A stretch of 64,000 bases of DNA, taken from positions 33,950,647-34,014,646 of the forward strand of contig CM031616.1 of assembly GCA_018398815.1 (NCBI GenBank). Direction: 5' to 3'. The notes under the pieces are model-generated. The model did not search any database and was not told where the DNA came from. It saw only the letters and a list, made by a program, of their open reading frames with translations. The first letter of the stretch is position 1. Each line of letters begins with the position of its first letter. A program made the position numbers and the translations under genes. The stretch is from Conus ventricosus (lineage: Eukaryota > Mollusca > Gastropoda > Neogastropoda > Conidae). Shown here in pieces: positions 46,838-57,954 of the stretch.

Positions 46838-47342
46838 CTGGTGAGTGATTGGGCTTAAAAACATTAATTAAAGGCCCGTGAATGTAAGGAAGTTGTTCCC
46901 CATTTTTTCTTTTTTTTGCAGGCCAAGTGAAAGATACAAGTTTTAATAGAATCTAATTTTGGGACCTATCAGTGAATTTATGAAAAGATTGTATTTTCAA
47001 TTATGGCCTATGGGTTTTAAAAATTTATTATTTTTAAACATTTTATTTTATTTTTAAAAAAAATTTCACAGAATTAACATGTATTTCAAAAAACGTGTTC
47101 AGGGGAAATTTAGGGAAAATTTTTTCCCCTTTTAAAAACATCTGTAAAATTTTTTGTATCAATAAAACAACAACTAAACATCTTTTTAAAAATATATACT
47201 TTTTTCAAAACTTCAAGTCAATGAAGGGTTTGTAAAACAACAATTCGGGGCTCTCACGTGGCCTGTATCACTCTTTAGTCAGTAGTGAACCTGAAAAAAA
47301 AGAGAAGAATTTAAAATGAAGTGATCATAGAAGACCACCAAC

Positions 47343-47345
<3 letters not shown>
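46838..47345. other. AT-rich 3' part of the Ginger-like element
   Basis: A/T homopolymer-rich DNA between the integrase stop and the poly-C run; nothing further recognised. Confidence 0.5.

Positions 47346-47420
<75 letters not shown>
47346..47420. repeat. Uninterrupted poly-C run, about 75 bases
   Basis: All C from about 47346 to 47420. The complementary poly-G could form quadruplexes. Such length is hard to sequence and may be inaccurate. It lies inside the Ginger-like element. Confidence 0.9.
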
Positions 47421-47685
47421 ACACCCAAGAAGCAGTGATGAGATGAGCCCGCAACTGCAACATACCCCCACCCCCCCAACATACATAAGTACTAATATTC
47501 CCAAAATCGAGCATGAGCCTTGATGACCCCCGTCTTTATTGAACTTATTACCACGTCAGCATGCCATAGGTACTAACGAGTGTTGCGAAGAATTCGTCAG
47601 GCCATACGTTGAACGTCAGGCCATTTGAACGTCGTCATTTTATACCATCGAAGACTGCGCCCATCATTAAAATGCGAAAGAAAAA

Positions 47686-47779
47686 CCCTTGCGCATCTTA
47701 AGATCGGTGCGCAATTTAAGGATCGAAAGAACCGCTGCGCAAATCTAAGATAGGCCCGATGGGTAATTAGCGCGGAACA
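47686..47779 (-). repeat. Right terminal inverted repeat of the Ginger-like element
   Basis: About 94 bp, reverse complement of the left end with several substitutions and small indels. It begins (inward) TGTTCCGCGC against TGTCCGGCGC on the left. Confidence 0.85.
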
Positions 47780-47783
47780 CATA
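47780..47783. repeat. Target-site duplication, right copy (CATA)
   Basis: CATA directly after ...GCGCGGAACA, matching 43251-43254. Confidence 0.75.
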
Positions 47784-47875
47784 GATTGATAGATAGATGC
47801 GAGATACATAATGGACAGATACATAGATAATACATTCATAAATAAATGGATAGAGGACAGATGGGTGGTTGGAGA

Positions 47876-47960
47876 GAACGAACGAACCGAACGAACGAAT
47901 CTTTTTAATGAGGGATAAAGAATAAGCACAATACAGGCTTTTTTAACATCTTGCCCTCGA
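47876..47960 (+). repeat. Dispersed repeat fragment, shared with 3575-3655
   Basis: A GAACGAACCGAACGAACGAA run, then TTTAATGAGGGATAAAGAAT and AAGCAC, matching the copy near 3600 in the same orientation. GATA-rich DNA precedes it. Confidence 0.6.
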
Positions 47961-48079
47961 TGAAGCAAAAAAAAAATAACCATATGTGATTTTCAAATCA
48001 ACCACCATCTAAATAGTGAAAAGAATATTAGCCTGAAATACAAAGGCAATCCAAAAATAGACAGTCAACTTTTCACACA

Positions 48080-48082
48080 CAC

Positions 48083-48121
<39 letters not shown>

Positions 48122-48225
48122 CAACACACAACACACCACACACACACACCCCACACACACACACACACACACACACACAAGAAGACAACAACACCACCAA
48201 AAACAAATAAATAAAAAAAAAAAAA
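48080..48225. repeat. (CA)n microsatellite and A-rich tail
   Basis: Interrupted (CA)n to 48178, then AACAACACCACC and (A)n to about 48228. Confidence 0.95.
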
Positions 48226-48419
48226 AAAGAGAAAAAGAGAAATGAAGGACGTCAATGAAAGGGGGACAGGTGAACAGTATGTCATGACAAGGTAAGAGAA
48301 GGGTAACGAAGGAATAAAAATGAACATCAATACATTTATCATCATTTGTACTTAAATTCCAAACAAAAATTTTTTGAAATACCTATAAAGAAGGTTATAT
48401 ATGTTCTCTTTAGTCACAC

Positions 48420-49890
48420 TGTTTAGGAAGCTAGCATCAGATATGAGAAGTATTGTTTTTTGAAAACGTTTAGACAGAAATTTAAACATTAAATGAAGAC
48501 ACAGGTCATTCCACAAACAACCACCATAGTAAATGGGCTAGATTTAAAAAGATAAATCCTGGGTAGGGGAATCTGAATCTTTCTGACATTGCAAATCAGG
48601 TTCGTTTTAAAATTTATTTTTCAAAGTTGTGGTGCTTGATTGGACATTACTTAAAACATGAAATGCTTTGTTATAAGTGAGTTTCCATTTTAGAGGCAAA
48701 ATGTCTAAAACGTTTATAATCAGAGGGAGTTACAGTTGTAGATTTGAGAAAACGAGTTTCACAGCCCGTCTAAAAGACTGAAGATGGTTTTAATACGTTA
48801 AACGGGCCGAATCCACAATGTAGAAAGTAATTCAAATGAGATTCAATGTACGAAGTAAAAAAACAGCTTACGACAATGTTGGTCAAAAGAAATATTTTAG
48901 TTTTGAAAGCTGGTGAATTTTTTGAGACAGACGTTTGCAAAGCATTTGACATGAGAAGACCATGACAAATTATTGTCTAAAATTGACCCCAAAGGGACTT
49001 TAGATGATCAACTTCTTCAACTATTTCATTATTTATACTAAGAGATAGGGAATCATAAGAAATATTTGACGCTTTTGTCTGTGGTTATTATCAAGTACTT
49101 CGTTTTCTGAGGATGGAGACACATGTGATTGAGTTCAGACCATATGATTAATTTGTTTATACTTCTTGAAACTTGGGATATACATTTTCAATCCTTTTAT
49201 GACTACAGTGTATTTTGGTTCATCAAACGAACATTTCACAAGACTACAATGAATAGAGGTAAATCGTTTATATACATGAAAATAAGATAGGTTTCCCAGT
49301 ACTGACCCTTGAGGCACACCATGACTAATGATAATGTAGGAGAATACCCAAATTTATTACTGAACCATTTGCTTTCTACCGAAAGATATGAAATAGGAGT
49401 TCTAACGAATTCTCTGATAATTGTATACCTTAAGCTTTTTAAGAAAAGATTGCGTCAATAACGTCAAAGGGTTCATAAAATCTTCCATAGAACACCTGTA
49501 ATTTTGTCGTTATTTATATTAGTGACCCATTGATCAAATAGATTTGTCAGTGCTGTTTGGCACGTGATTACCCTAAAACCGGATTGGTCTTGATGAAATA
49601 AATTGAAAAAATTGAAGTGATCGAGAAATTTTATTCAATGGTTTTTCCCAAGGTTTTTGGACAGCACAGACAGAAAAAGAAATGGGCCTGTATTAGACGG
49701 ATCGGGGTGATCCACCTGTTTTGTAGATCGGCATTACTCTAGCAATTTTTAAAAGCCTTTGGGGGAAATGATTATTAGAAATGCAAATTATATTATAATA
49801 CGTAAGTGTTCAGCAATTACAGGGCTGACAGTTTGAAATCTTTCCTCAATGCCATCAAGGCCATAGTACTACTTTGCTTTAAGTGAATAA
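48420..49890 (-). pseudogene. Decayed CR1/jockey-like LINE reverse transcriptase
   Basis: Read leftward across frames, a LINE reverse transcriptase is evident. In order it shows a DGIEERF-type fingers segment (near 49850), ARVMPIYK-like sequence (49735), YRPISFSVCAVQK (49690), a QSGF-like box (49590), a DFMKAFD-like box (49480), then GVPQGSVLGN (49315), followed by a YINDLPLF-like stretch (49270). Further on are LNHMCLHPQK (49130), an LDNNLSWSSHVKC-like piece (48975), FFTSYIESHLNYF (48860) and a GxxxWND-like C-terminal motif (48510). PQGSVLG is the palm box of reverse transcriptases. The FADD box is no longer clear. It has at least ten frame changes and stops. The endonuclease part is missing, as in most 5'-truncated copies. 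Confidence 0.87.
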
Positions 49891-50486
49891 GAGCATTAAT
49901 ACTTCGTGGGACACATAACAACGGAATATCTGAAATTTGTGATTTTTGGACTGACAAAAATTCAGAAGAACACTAAATCGTTTTGTAGGATCTTTGTTTT
50001 TATGGTGAAATTGGCAATATTGCAGAATGTGTGTTCACATTCAGCTGATACATCTTTCGGTGTTTTAGCACGAGCGTTAGAGAGAGAGAGAGGAGGGGAG
50101 AGGGGGGGGGGGAGTATAAGCTATAAAAGTAAATGATCTTTTTCATGAGGAGGAATTTAATGGAATTCTATATTTCACCTCAACAGTTTCTTCAGAAAGT
50201 AAGAATTTCTTTAAAAAGGTGTGTAAGGTGCATGATTAATTTGTCAAGTTAAATCGCTATGGGAAAAGATCACTAATGTTATAATCTTTACCATATCTGA
50301 ATACCTGTAAAATTGTCCTTTTGGAGTGATACGGGCTCTAATCCGATAGTTTTTATACGTGGGAAAATAGAAAGATGGATAGAAAGATAGACGGACGGAC
50401 GGACGGACGGGGACGGACACCCCTCGTGTTTGCGTTAGTACATGAATATATCACTTATGCAAAAAGCACAATCTGAGAGAGAGAAA
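49891..50486. other. Unassigned AT-rich sequence
   Basis: A plus-strand opening of 76 codons (49906-50136) lacks recognisable features. A short GACGGACGGACG run lies at 50391-50415. Confidence 0.4.

Positions 50487-50540
<54 letters not shown>
50487..50540. repeat. (GA)n microsatellite
   Basis: (GA)n of about 27 units, with GATA-rich and GACG-rich DNA just upstream. Confidence 0.95.
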
Positions 50541-50542
<2 letters not shown>

Positions 50543-51775
50543 TAGATGGAGGAGACACGGAGAGATAGACAATCGGGCCAACAGTTTACGTAGAAATGAC
50601 AGGGAAAGTGGGGACGTCACGGTCCGTTCGATCGATTTGGGCCTTTAGCATTTAGGCCGTCTCCCTTTTCCACGTTCCCTCTCCCCTCCACCAGAAATAA
50701 TCTGTCCACTTCCCTCCGCTCTTCAATTCCCCGACCCTCAATTTCCCCACCTCTTCTCCCTTCTATACCCAGTCTTTTCCCTAGTCTCCGTGATTCACAA
50801 CACACACACACGTTACTCACACACGCCACGTACGCCACAGTGTCACGCCCGCACACAACGCAGCGCACGCACACACACACACACACACACACCATCAACC
50901 ACACACATACACACGCACACACACACACACGCACACTGGTACACACTATCCTGCACTCGGAACCTCTATCACCCACCCAGGGCTCACCTCTTCGAGCGGG
51001 GGTCTATCCTCCCCCAGAGTAAATCTTGACGAAAGCTTCTCTAAATCTCCACAGCTCATGATGATTGGAACGTCGAGCAATACACGTGTCTGCACCAGCG
51101 ATGGCAAAACGAAACGGTCTAGCTGGAACATTTCTGCAGGTTTAATTGTTCCGTCCCGTCCTTGTCCTTAACCTCCCAAGTTTTACAAATTCGTCGTTTC
51201 ATTTACTTCGTTTTAAAAGTTCAAAACCCTGCCACAACCATGACTCAGTCAGTGCTGTTTAAGTATGATTGGGATTGGTCGATAAGCGACAAACGTATGA
51301 TTTCGTTATGTTGAAAATCACATCACAGTGATTGACCGACAACTGAATAAACAAGTCCAAATTTTCGTGCATTCCGTGGTTAAAAATGGGGACATTTTCA
51401 AGACGAGGTTTGTGTTATCATACTATACACAGAGCGTATAAGGGGTAGGGTTTTTGTTTTTCTGTCTGTCGCATGTGTATACGCAAACACCACATTAGAC
51501 AGCTTTAAACAGAACTTGGTGGGAAAAAATCCACATTGGAGCGGAGCTGGTGAGCAGATAGTGAACCGTCGAGGGTAACAGATCCCGCCAGTCAAAGATG
51601 CGCACCTGTGACGTGACTGTGACTGCATACAAATTGATAACTCTGACAATTAAAAGAAAAAAAAATTTTTTTGGGTTAAAATGTTGTAAATTTATTGCGA
51701 AATTAAACATTGACTCTTAGTGGTATTTCTTATATTAGTTAAAAAACCAAAAACACAGACATTTACTCTTTCCAG
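50541..51775. other. Unassigned sequence with (CA)n and a doubtful open frame
   Basis: (CA)n occurs at 50800-50940. A minus-strand frame at 50946-51131 (61 codons, starting MFQLDRFVLPSLVQTR) has a protein-like composition, but I recognise no family and see no splice support. A (T)n/(A)n-rich stretch is at 51655-51675. Confidence 0.3.
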
Positions 51776-51849
51776 GCATGTATCAGCAAAGACCTTATCC
51801 CAGCAGATCCGCCAAAGGCCGATCCCGAGCTGTCAGCCTATGAAGGAGG
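51776..51849 (+). CDS. Candidate internal exon of an unknown gene
   Basis: A pyrimidine-rich acceptor (TTTACTCTTTCCAG, ending 51775) precedes 74 bp that read ISKDLIPADPPKADPELS and end at the donor GG|GTAACG (51850). Unspliced, the frame would stop at once (GGG TAA). It ends in phase 2 and the next candidate exon supplies the missing base. The composition (Asp, Pro, Lys) is protein-like. I know no family and found no upstream exon, so this is a weak but testable prediction. Confidence 0.33.
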
Positions 51850-52503
51850 GTAACGTTCTCCCTAGTTTCTCGTCCTATGTAGAGTTTCTGTTGTTGTAGT
51901 GTTGTCCGTCGCTGCTGCTGCAGCTAGCTGTTGTTGTTAGCATTTTATTTTGTCCGTTGGTGCCGCTTTTGTTTGTTACGAGCGTAATGTGCTGTAATCA
52001 TTAATTTTTTTTTCCCCCCCCACAAAAATTCTTAAATCCTCCAACGCAAAGAGTCAAACGGACATCAGTGACGAACGCTTTCCAAATGACGAGCGCTTTT
52101 CATAGGAATCTATCTTCCAGCGGAGTTTCCCTCCTCCCCTTTTTTTTTGTGGGATTTCCCTTGAACATTATTGGTGTCTGGGAGGCCTGTCAAGGCTGAA
52201 CAATGATACAATTCTTTCGAACAGTGAATCACGTCGACCAAATTTAGAGATGGCTAGACTTCCCTCAATGCAGAGCAATCTCAATAACATGACGCCAGCA
52301 TAAATCAATGGCATCAACATCATCAGACTACCGTCCTCATCAATATTCTGGTCTCGCCTCTCTCTCTCTCTCTCTCTCCCCCTCTCTGCCTCTCTTCTCC
52401 TCCTCTCTCTATATCTCTCGCCCTCTCTCTCCTCCTCTCTCTCTCTCACCATTATAGGGAGGTACAGGAAGGTGATGCAGCGATGTACAGAACAACAGAG
52501 AGC

Positions 52504-52552
<49 letters not shown>

Positions 52553-53545
52553 TAAACGTACTGGGAAGGTTTCATTGCACTGAGAACGTATTTCTTATGG
52601 TTCACAACCGTTCCATTGAATAATTAGTACCCTTGTTATACGATGATAACTACTTTTCCATATTCACTGTCTGAATACAACCAGGGATTGACGTGGAGAG
52701 ATGAGTACGTATCGAGGGGAACGATAGTAATGTTTATTGCGATGCATTAATTACTGTGAAATTTTCCACAAAGCTCCATGTGTGATATTTTTTTTATCAA
52801 TTTTGTAGGAAGAACGCTTTATTGAAGCGAAAGTTAAGTTGGAGGCAAATTATTTAGTACGTTCTTTCTATCATTAACCTTAACATGGGGAAAATAACGT
52901 ACGCTTAAGAGAACTCCAGACTTGCTTTCCCACTGTTTAAAGCGGTTTTTTTAACTGCTGAATCCGACAATGCGTTAGCGTGATCTAGCCGTGCATGCCA
53001 TGCAAGAAAAAATCTTTTTTCGAGGGTGATGACCACAATGTTCTTGATTCTGTTCCGCTGCTTTCGTCAATAACGATTTGGACAGATAGAAACCAAAATA
53101 AAGCGAGAAAGGAAAAAAAAATATTAAGAACAAGTCAGACGGAGCACTTTGCAGGATTATATTTTTGATAAGAGACTTATGACGTTACATTTTAATCCAG
53201 TGTCCATGTATTGTAATGTTTAAAAGTGCATGTTAGAAATAAAAAGGTGTTGGTTGTTTTTTGTCTGAAATGTAACATTGTCTGTTCATGTTTTCGGCAT
53301 AAAGCACCCCAGAACAACAGGCACGGAACGTTTCACTGAACATGTCATCGATTCCATCAATATTGATTTGTATTTTTACTCACACGAGCTAACTTGTGTT
53401 TTAAATATTTTCTTTTGAAAAGTTCTTTTCGTTACTACTTATCACTTTATTTCGATGCTTCTAAAACTTTTAATCGTTTCCCTGTCGTTTCAAATGAACT
53501 AATCTGAAGTCACGGGGCAATATTACTTTTATTTTTCTTTAACAG
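51850..53545. other. Possible intron and unassigned sequence
   Basis: It contains (CT)n-rich DNA at 52358-52446 and (GA)n at 52498-52552. The rest is AT-rich and unremarkable. It would be the intron if the candidate exons are real. Confidence 0.35.
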
Positions 53546-53609
53546 GTTGCTGCTCTTTGTGTACAAACCTGGAGATGAAAAAATATGTTATCAATGCGAG
53601 AAGGAATGA
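53546..53609 (+). CDS. Candidate last exon of the same unknown gene
   Basis: The acceptor ATTTTTCTTTAACAG ends at 53545. The first base completes the split Gly codon of the 51776-51849 exon, then the frame reads LLLFVYKPGDEKICYQCEKE and a TGA (53607-53609). An ATTAAA signal stands at 53688-53693. The intron would be 1696 bp. Phase, donor, acceptor, stop and polyadenylation-like signal fit together, but each is individually common. No function can be given; two Cys in CYQC might bind metal. Confidence 0.33.
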
Positions 53610-54178
53610 AAATCTTGTCTTCTCCAAACAGCAAGAGCCTTTATTACGGCAGTAAGTCCAATGAACATGTCGCAATCGCTAAGTCAGATTAAAACACAAC
53701 AACAAAAACAGCAACAAAATACAGAGATCGAAAAAGAACACCCCTACAAAATGTGAAAAAAGAAGAAAAAAAAAGGCAAACGCAGAACGCAGACAACCTA
53801 GAGATAAACAAAGACATAGAGGTGACTGCTATTTGCCAACCCCGACACATTACAACTGAGTGCAGCAATTTATTCCATGCAAGCGATCTAACGCCGAGAC
53901 ACTCCCAGCATGCAACATGGCAATATCGACCCAGCTTCCGCCATCATCAATATTCTAGACACTTAGCCCCTAACTTTACCCCCTTCCTCTCACTTTTTTT
54001 TTTTTTTTTTTTTGGTCTATTCTAATCTTCCCTCCTTCTCCTTTGTCCTTTCCTCTCCTCATATCATCCGCTCCATTTCTCCTTTGTCTTTCTTTTCTCT
54101 TTGACGTTGCTGGATCGGTCCGTCTCTCTGCCTGTCTCCTCTCTATCATATTTTTTTTTTGTCCTGTCTGTCCGTCTG
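53610..54178. other. Unassigned sequence
   Basis: AT-rich then pyrimidine-rich DNA with a T run near 53994-54014; no gene recognised. Confidence 0.4.
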
Positions 54179-54345
54179 TCTTCTCTCTCTCACTCCCTCT
54201 CTCCTCTCTCACTCTCATCCTCGCTCCAACTCTCTCTCTCTCTCTCTCTCTCCTGTCCCTGTGTTGGTGTTGGTGCCGTGCGTGCGTGCGTGCGTGCGTG
54301 GCGTGCTGCTGTTGTTGAGAGTCAGTGTGTGTGTGTGTGTTGTGT
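54179..54345. repeat. (CT)n, (GTGC)n and (GT)n microsatellites
   Basis: Interrupted (CT)n to 54252, (GTGC)n at 54277-54303 and (GT)n at 54326-54342. Confidence 0.94.
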
Positions 54346-54384
54346 TGGGGAAGGGCGTGGGAGGAGGTTGCGGCTAGCCTTTTA

Positions 54385-54700
54385 TCTTTGTCTCCTTTTT
54401 CCTCACATTCTATCATTCCACTCTTCCACAATTTATTTCCACATTCTTTTATAAGAACATGACGAGCAGTTCGATGCTCTGCTACATATAATTCTTTCCT
54501 GCAACATTTCGGGCTCGGTTAACCCCCCCCCCCCCCCCCCCCCCTCCTCACGAGCCCGGTCCATGGTGTTGCATGTATTTGATTCTGATAACAAAATCGA
54601 AACTTAACAAAACAAAAATAAAACGTTTAGACGTTTCGAACCTCAGAACGTGCATGCGAGGAAAATCACCGTGGAAATTTCATGAGTAAGGTATTCTTTA
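54385..54700 (+). repeat. Unnamed dispersed repeat, copy 1 (first part)
   Basis: It shares with 59262-59580, in the same order, TTCCTCACA, ATCATTCCACTC, ATTTATT, AATGACGAGCAG, TTGCATGTAT(T/A)TGAT, CGTGGAAAT and GTTACAAACAA-like pieces. A C run (54525-54543) lies at the place where copy 3 has C-rich DNA. Family unknown. Confidence 0.75.
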
Positions 54701-54715
54701 CAAACAACAACACAT

Positions 54716-54990
54716 TTTATATATAGTATATATATATATATATATATAGGATATAGAATAGATATAATATATATGGTGTGTGGGATGGGGTGTATTATTA
54801 ATATATAATAATATATAAAATATATATATATATTTGTGTAGATATACATTTATAATATATATATATATATATATTTATGTATATATATATATGTATATAT
54901 ATATATGTATATATGATATGTATATATATTTGTGTATATATATATGTATATATATATATATATGTGTTATATATATAAGTAGAGATATAT
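54716..54990. repeat. (TA)n-rich microsatellite
   Basis: Interrupted (TA)n with GTATA and TGTATA variants. It directly precedes the LINE fragment. Confidence 0.93.
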
Positions 54991-55002
54991 ATTGGGCAGC
55001 AC

Positions 55003-55605
55003 AAATCATCTGACTGAATGTGTCCAAGACAAACGAGATCGTCCCGTGGACTTCAGAAGAACAAGCCCAGCACCGAGGCCCTCCGTCACATCAGTGGTGA
55101 GCCAGTCGGAATCCGTCGAGTAACTACAAATACTTAGGTACATTCACGACAACAACTAGACTGGGCTCCAATGCAGACGCAGTGTGCAAGAAGGCAAAAC
55201 CAGAGACTTTTCTCCTGATAAAGCTGCGACTAGTTTGAGTGTCAGCCCACAGATCCTCACATTGTACTACCAGTCCGACCATTCAGAGTGTATTGGCCTT
55301 CAACCAACCTGTGTTACCCACAGCAGTGCCATGAACACAGACATGGACAGGCTGAGAAAGTAGTCAGCAAGGCAGCCTCCATCGTGGGGGAAGGAGCTGG
55401 TACCCATGAGCTCGTGGTTCCCAGTGTGGCTATTAAGAAGCAGGACAAGAATCCGACAACAACCACCACCCACTCCACGAGGTCTGAGCATCCCAAGAGC
55501 CCAAGGAAGAGAATCTTTCCCGGGTCCTGAAGTTCATGCCCGGACCAACCGACGAGGACTCCTTCTCCATCTGCCGTACCTCTCTTCAAATGAAGAGTAA
55601 TGAAG
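55003..55605 (+). pseudogene. 3' fragment of a CR1/L2-like LINE reverse transcriptase
   Basis: Across frame changes the plus strand reads the C-terminal part of a LINE polymerase. It shows LNVSKTNEIV and VDFRRTSPAPRPS (55015-55080), a NYKYLGTF box (55122), RLGSNADAVCKKA (55160), SVSPQILTLYYQS (55240), then QAEKVVSKAASIVGEGAG (55338) and a degenerate SFVPxAIxLLN-type end near 55590. KYLG and the following thumb motifs are typical of CR1/L2 elements. The catalytic palm and endonuclease are absent, as expected for 5' truncation at integration. A (TA)n tract forms its left border. Confidence 0.83.
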
Positions 55606-56000
55606 AAGGGAGAATGTGTGCCTGATGTTTTCGGGTTTAAATACTGACCCTAGGCGATCTTGCGTGTGTCCTCTGTGTGTGTGTGTTGGTGAGTGGGTTT
55701 TATTTGGGGGGGGGGGGGGGTGTGTGTGGTGTGTGTGTGGTGTGTGTGTGTGTGTGTGTGTGTGGTGGTGTGTTGTTTGTGTGTCGTGCGTGTGTGTGTG
55801 TGTTTGTTGTGGTTGTGGTGTGTGAGTTTGGGTGTTTGTGTGTGTGTGGGGGGGGGGGGGTATCGCCGTTATGCATGCATGTGTGCATAGGTGTGTATGT
55901 TGCCCCCCCTCACCCCCCCTACCTAAGTATTTTAAGACCCTGTTTTACAGTGTGTTGGTGTGTGTGGTGTGTTGGTGTGGGGGTGTGGTGTTGTGAATTT
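55606..56000. repeat. Impure (GT)n microsatellite with two poly-G runs
   Basis: GT/GGT-rich from about 55663, with G runs near 55707-55720 and 55848-55860. The Cys/Val-rich frames here are repeat translations. Confidence 0.93.
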
Positions 56001-56480
56001 GATGGACCACCCCCCTTTGAAGCGATCTTTTACTTTTCTATCCAGAATTATATGAATCATTATTGTTCGTCTTTTCCTGTTTGATATTATACATTTAGTG
56101 AGTCCATTGCAGCATCGAAATGTTGTTTCTTAATTATTCCTTATCTACATGTCGTTAGGGAATGTTTATGTTTTACTGTTCAAATTTTATACAGTGTGTG
56201 TGTGTGTGTGTTGTGATGTGGGTGGTTTGTTGTGTGTGTTTTAAATCATTGAATTATACATACTTAATTATCTTTTTAACTGTAAATTAATCATCCTTTT
56301 CTGTGATATCATGCATGGTGCAAAAAGGGCATTTGTGGGAATGTCATGTTTTATTGTTACAATTATATAATTATATATGTGTATGTGTGTAGATGTATTT
56401 ATGTGTGTGTAGGTATATACATGGTTGTGGTATGCCGAGTGGTACATGTATAGGTATTGTAGTATGTGTTATATATGATG
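56001..56480. other. Unassigned AT-rich sequence
   Basis: AT-rich with a short (GT)n near 56194-56240. A loose duplication of the TTATA-CATTTAGTGAG-like surroundings may be present but is not firm. Confidence 0.4.
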
Positions 56481-56502
56481 TAAGTGTGTATGTGTTGTTA
56501 TG

Positions 56503-56560
<58 letters not shown>

Positions 56561-56600
56561 ATATGGATTATTATGTATGTATGTATGTATGAATAAGAGT

Positions 56601-56652
<52 letters not shown>

Positions 56653-56996
56653 TATGTGTGTATGCATGTATGTGATGTAATGTTTGGTATTGTTATGCAT
56701 GTATGTGTATGATATGTATATAAATATATATATGGTTATATATATATTATTTATGTATGTATATATGTTATGGGTATGTATATATGTAAATGTATGTGTG
56801 TGTATGTATGTAATGAATGTGTATATGTATATTGGTAATATGGTATGTGTATATATGTATGTGTATGTTTAATTATAAAATAAATATATTAAGTGTTCAC
56901 ATTATATATATATATATATATAATATATATAAATATAATATATAATAATATTATAATATATATATATGTGTGTGGTGTGTGTGGTGTGTGTTTTGG
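56481..56996. repeat. (TA)n, (TATG)n-rich block ending in (GT)n
   Basis: Pure and interrupted (TA)n at 56507-56560 and 56596-56650, GTAT/ATGT mixtures to 56870, (TA)n to 56967, then GTGTG. A C run follows at 57004-57022. Confidence 0.94.
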
Positions 56997-57540
56997 TGAA
57001 GGACCCCCCCCCCCCCCCCCCCTCCATCCACCATGTTTTACTACAAAATATCTTTATTTGATTGTATTATTTTTACTGTTTATACAGTCCATACTTTTTG
57101 TGATATAATTTTCCTGCATTGAAATTTTGTGCTCACTTATTCCCATACTTGGTTTAATAGAGAATGAAATGTTTGTTTCATAGTAAATGTTCATACAGTC
57201 TGTTTTCAATTTTCAACCCCTATGACTATCTCCCTGCGGGTCCTCTCTCTCGCTCTTCTCTCTCACTCTCTCTCTCTCTTTCTCTCTTTCTCTCACTCAT
57301 CTCTCTCTCACCCATCTTCAAACATCTCACGTAGCAGTAAATCTTATCCTGAATTTGTATTTAACTCTGCGGTTACTTTACAGTTTACGTAATTATACAT
57401 TTTGCAATAATATTGATCTTTTTGAATGGTGCTATGTTTTTGTTTTCTTTCTTTTTTATACTTAACCTTGGCTTTCTTGGAGCTTTCTGTGTACAGTTGG
57501 AGTGTTTTATTTAAGTGTTGTTAGAAGAATTATTTGATGG
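56997..57540. other. Unassigned sequence with poly-C and (CT)n
   Basis: A C run at 57004-57022 and (CT)n at 57243-57312; otherwise AT-rich and unremarkable. Confidence 0.45.
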
Positions 57541-57726
57541 TGGTTTGTGTGGTGATGTGGGCACCACTGTGTGTTTGTGTGTTTGGTGTGTTGTGTGTTG
57601 TGGTATGACATTTTGTTTTGGCGGTGTGTGTGTTGTGTGTGTGTGGTGATTCTGTATTGTGTGGTGTGTGTGTGAAACTGGTGTGTGGGTGTGGGGGAGA
57701 AGGGTGGTAGATGTGTGTGTGTGCCT
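57541..57726. repeat. Impure (GT)n microsatellite
   Basis: GGTGTGTTGTGTG-type mixture to about 57724; no gene. Confidence 0.92.
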
Positions 57727-57954
57727 GTGTTTAGTATTTATATAATAGAGTGACACAAATGGTAAATGAATGACAAGGAATGACTGAGCCAGTGCAAAGA
57801 GTGGAATATTGTTAATATAATACTTTGTTTATTAAGGTTGTTGCAATATTGTGAATTTTGATAATGGGGCCACCACAAACCAAATTTTCCTTGTATTCTA
57901 TGGAAGGAAAATAAAAATCGTTATCGTTGTACGTGTATCGTGTATATATAATCA

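Larger units (their letters stand above)
43255..47779 (+). mobile_element. Ginger-like DNA transposon with integrase gene, 4.5 kb
   Basis: Left end TGTCCGGCGC... (43255-43350) and right end ...GCGCGGAACA (47686-47779) are inverted copies of about 95 bp. The best-matching inner part contains CTATCTTA, GCGCAGCG, CGATCCTTAAATTGCGC and GCGCAAGGG. CATA stands directly before the left end (43251-43254) and directly after the right end (47780-47783), a 4-bp target duplication. The element sits in GATA-rich DNA. Inside are an AT-rich zone, a 79-bp tandem array, a broken integrase gene on the plus strand and a poly-C run. A retroviral-type integrase in a DNA transposon with long inverted repeats, TGT tips and a 4-bp duplication is the hallmark of Ginger elements. 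The exact family is inferred, not proven. Confidence 0.82.
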
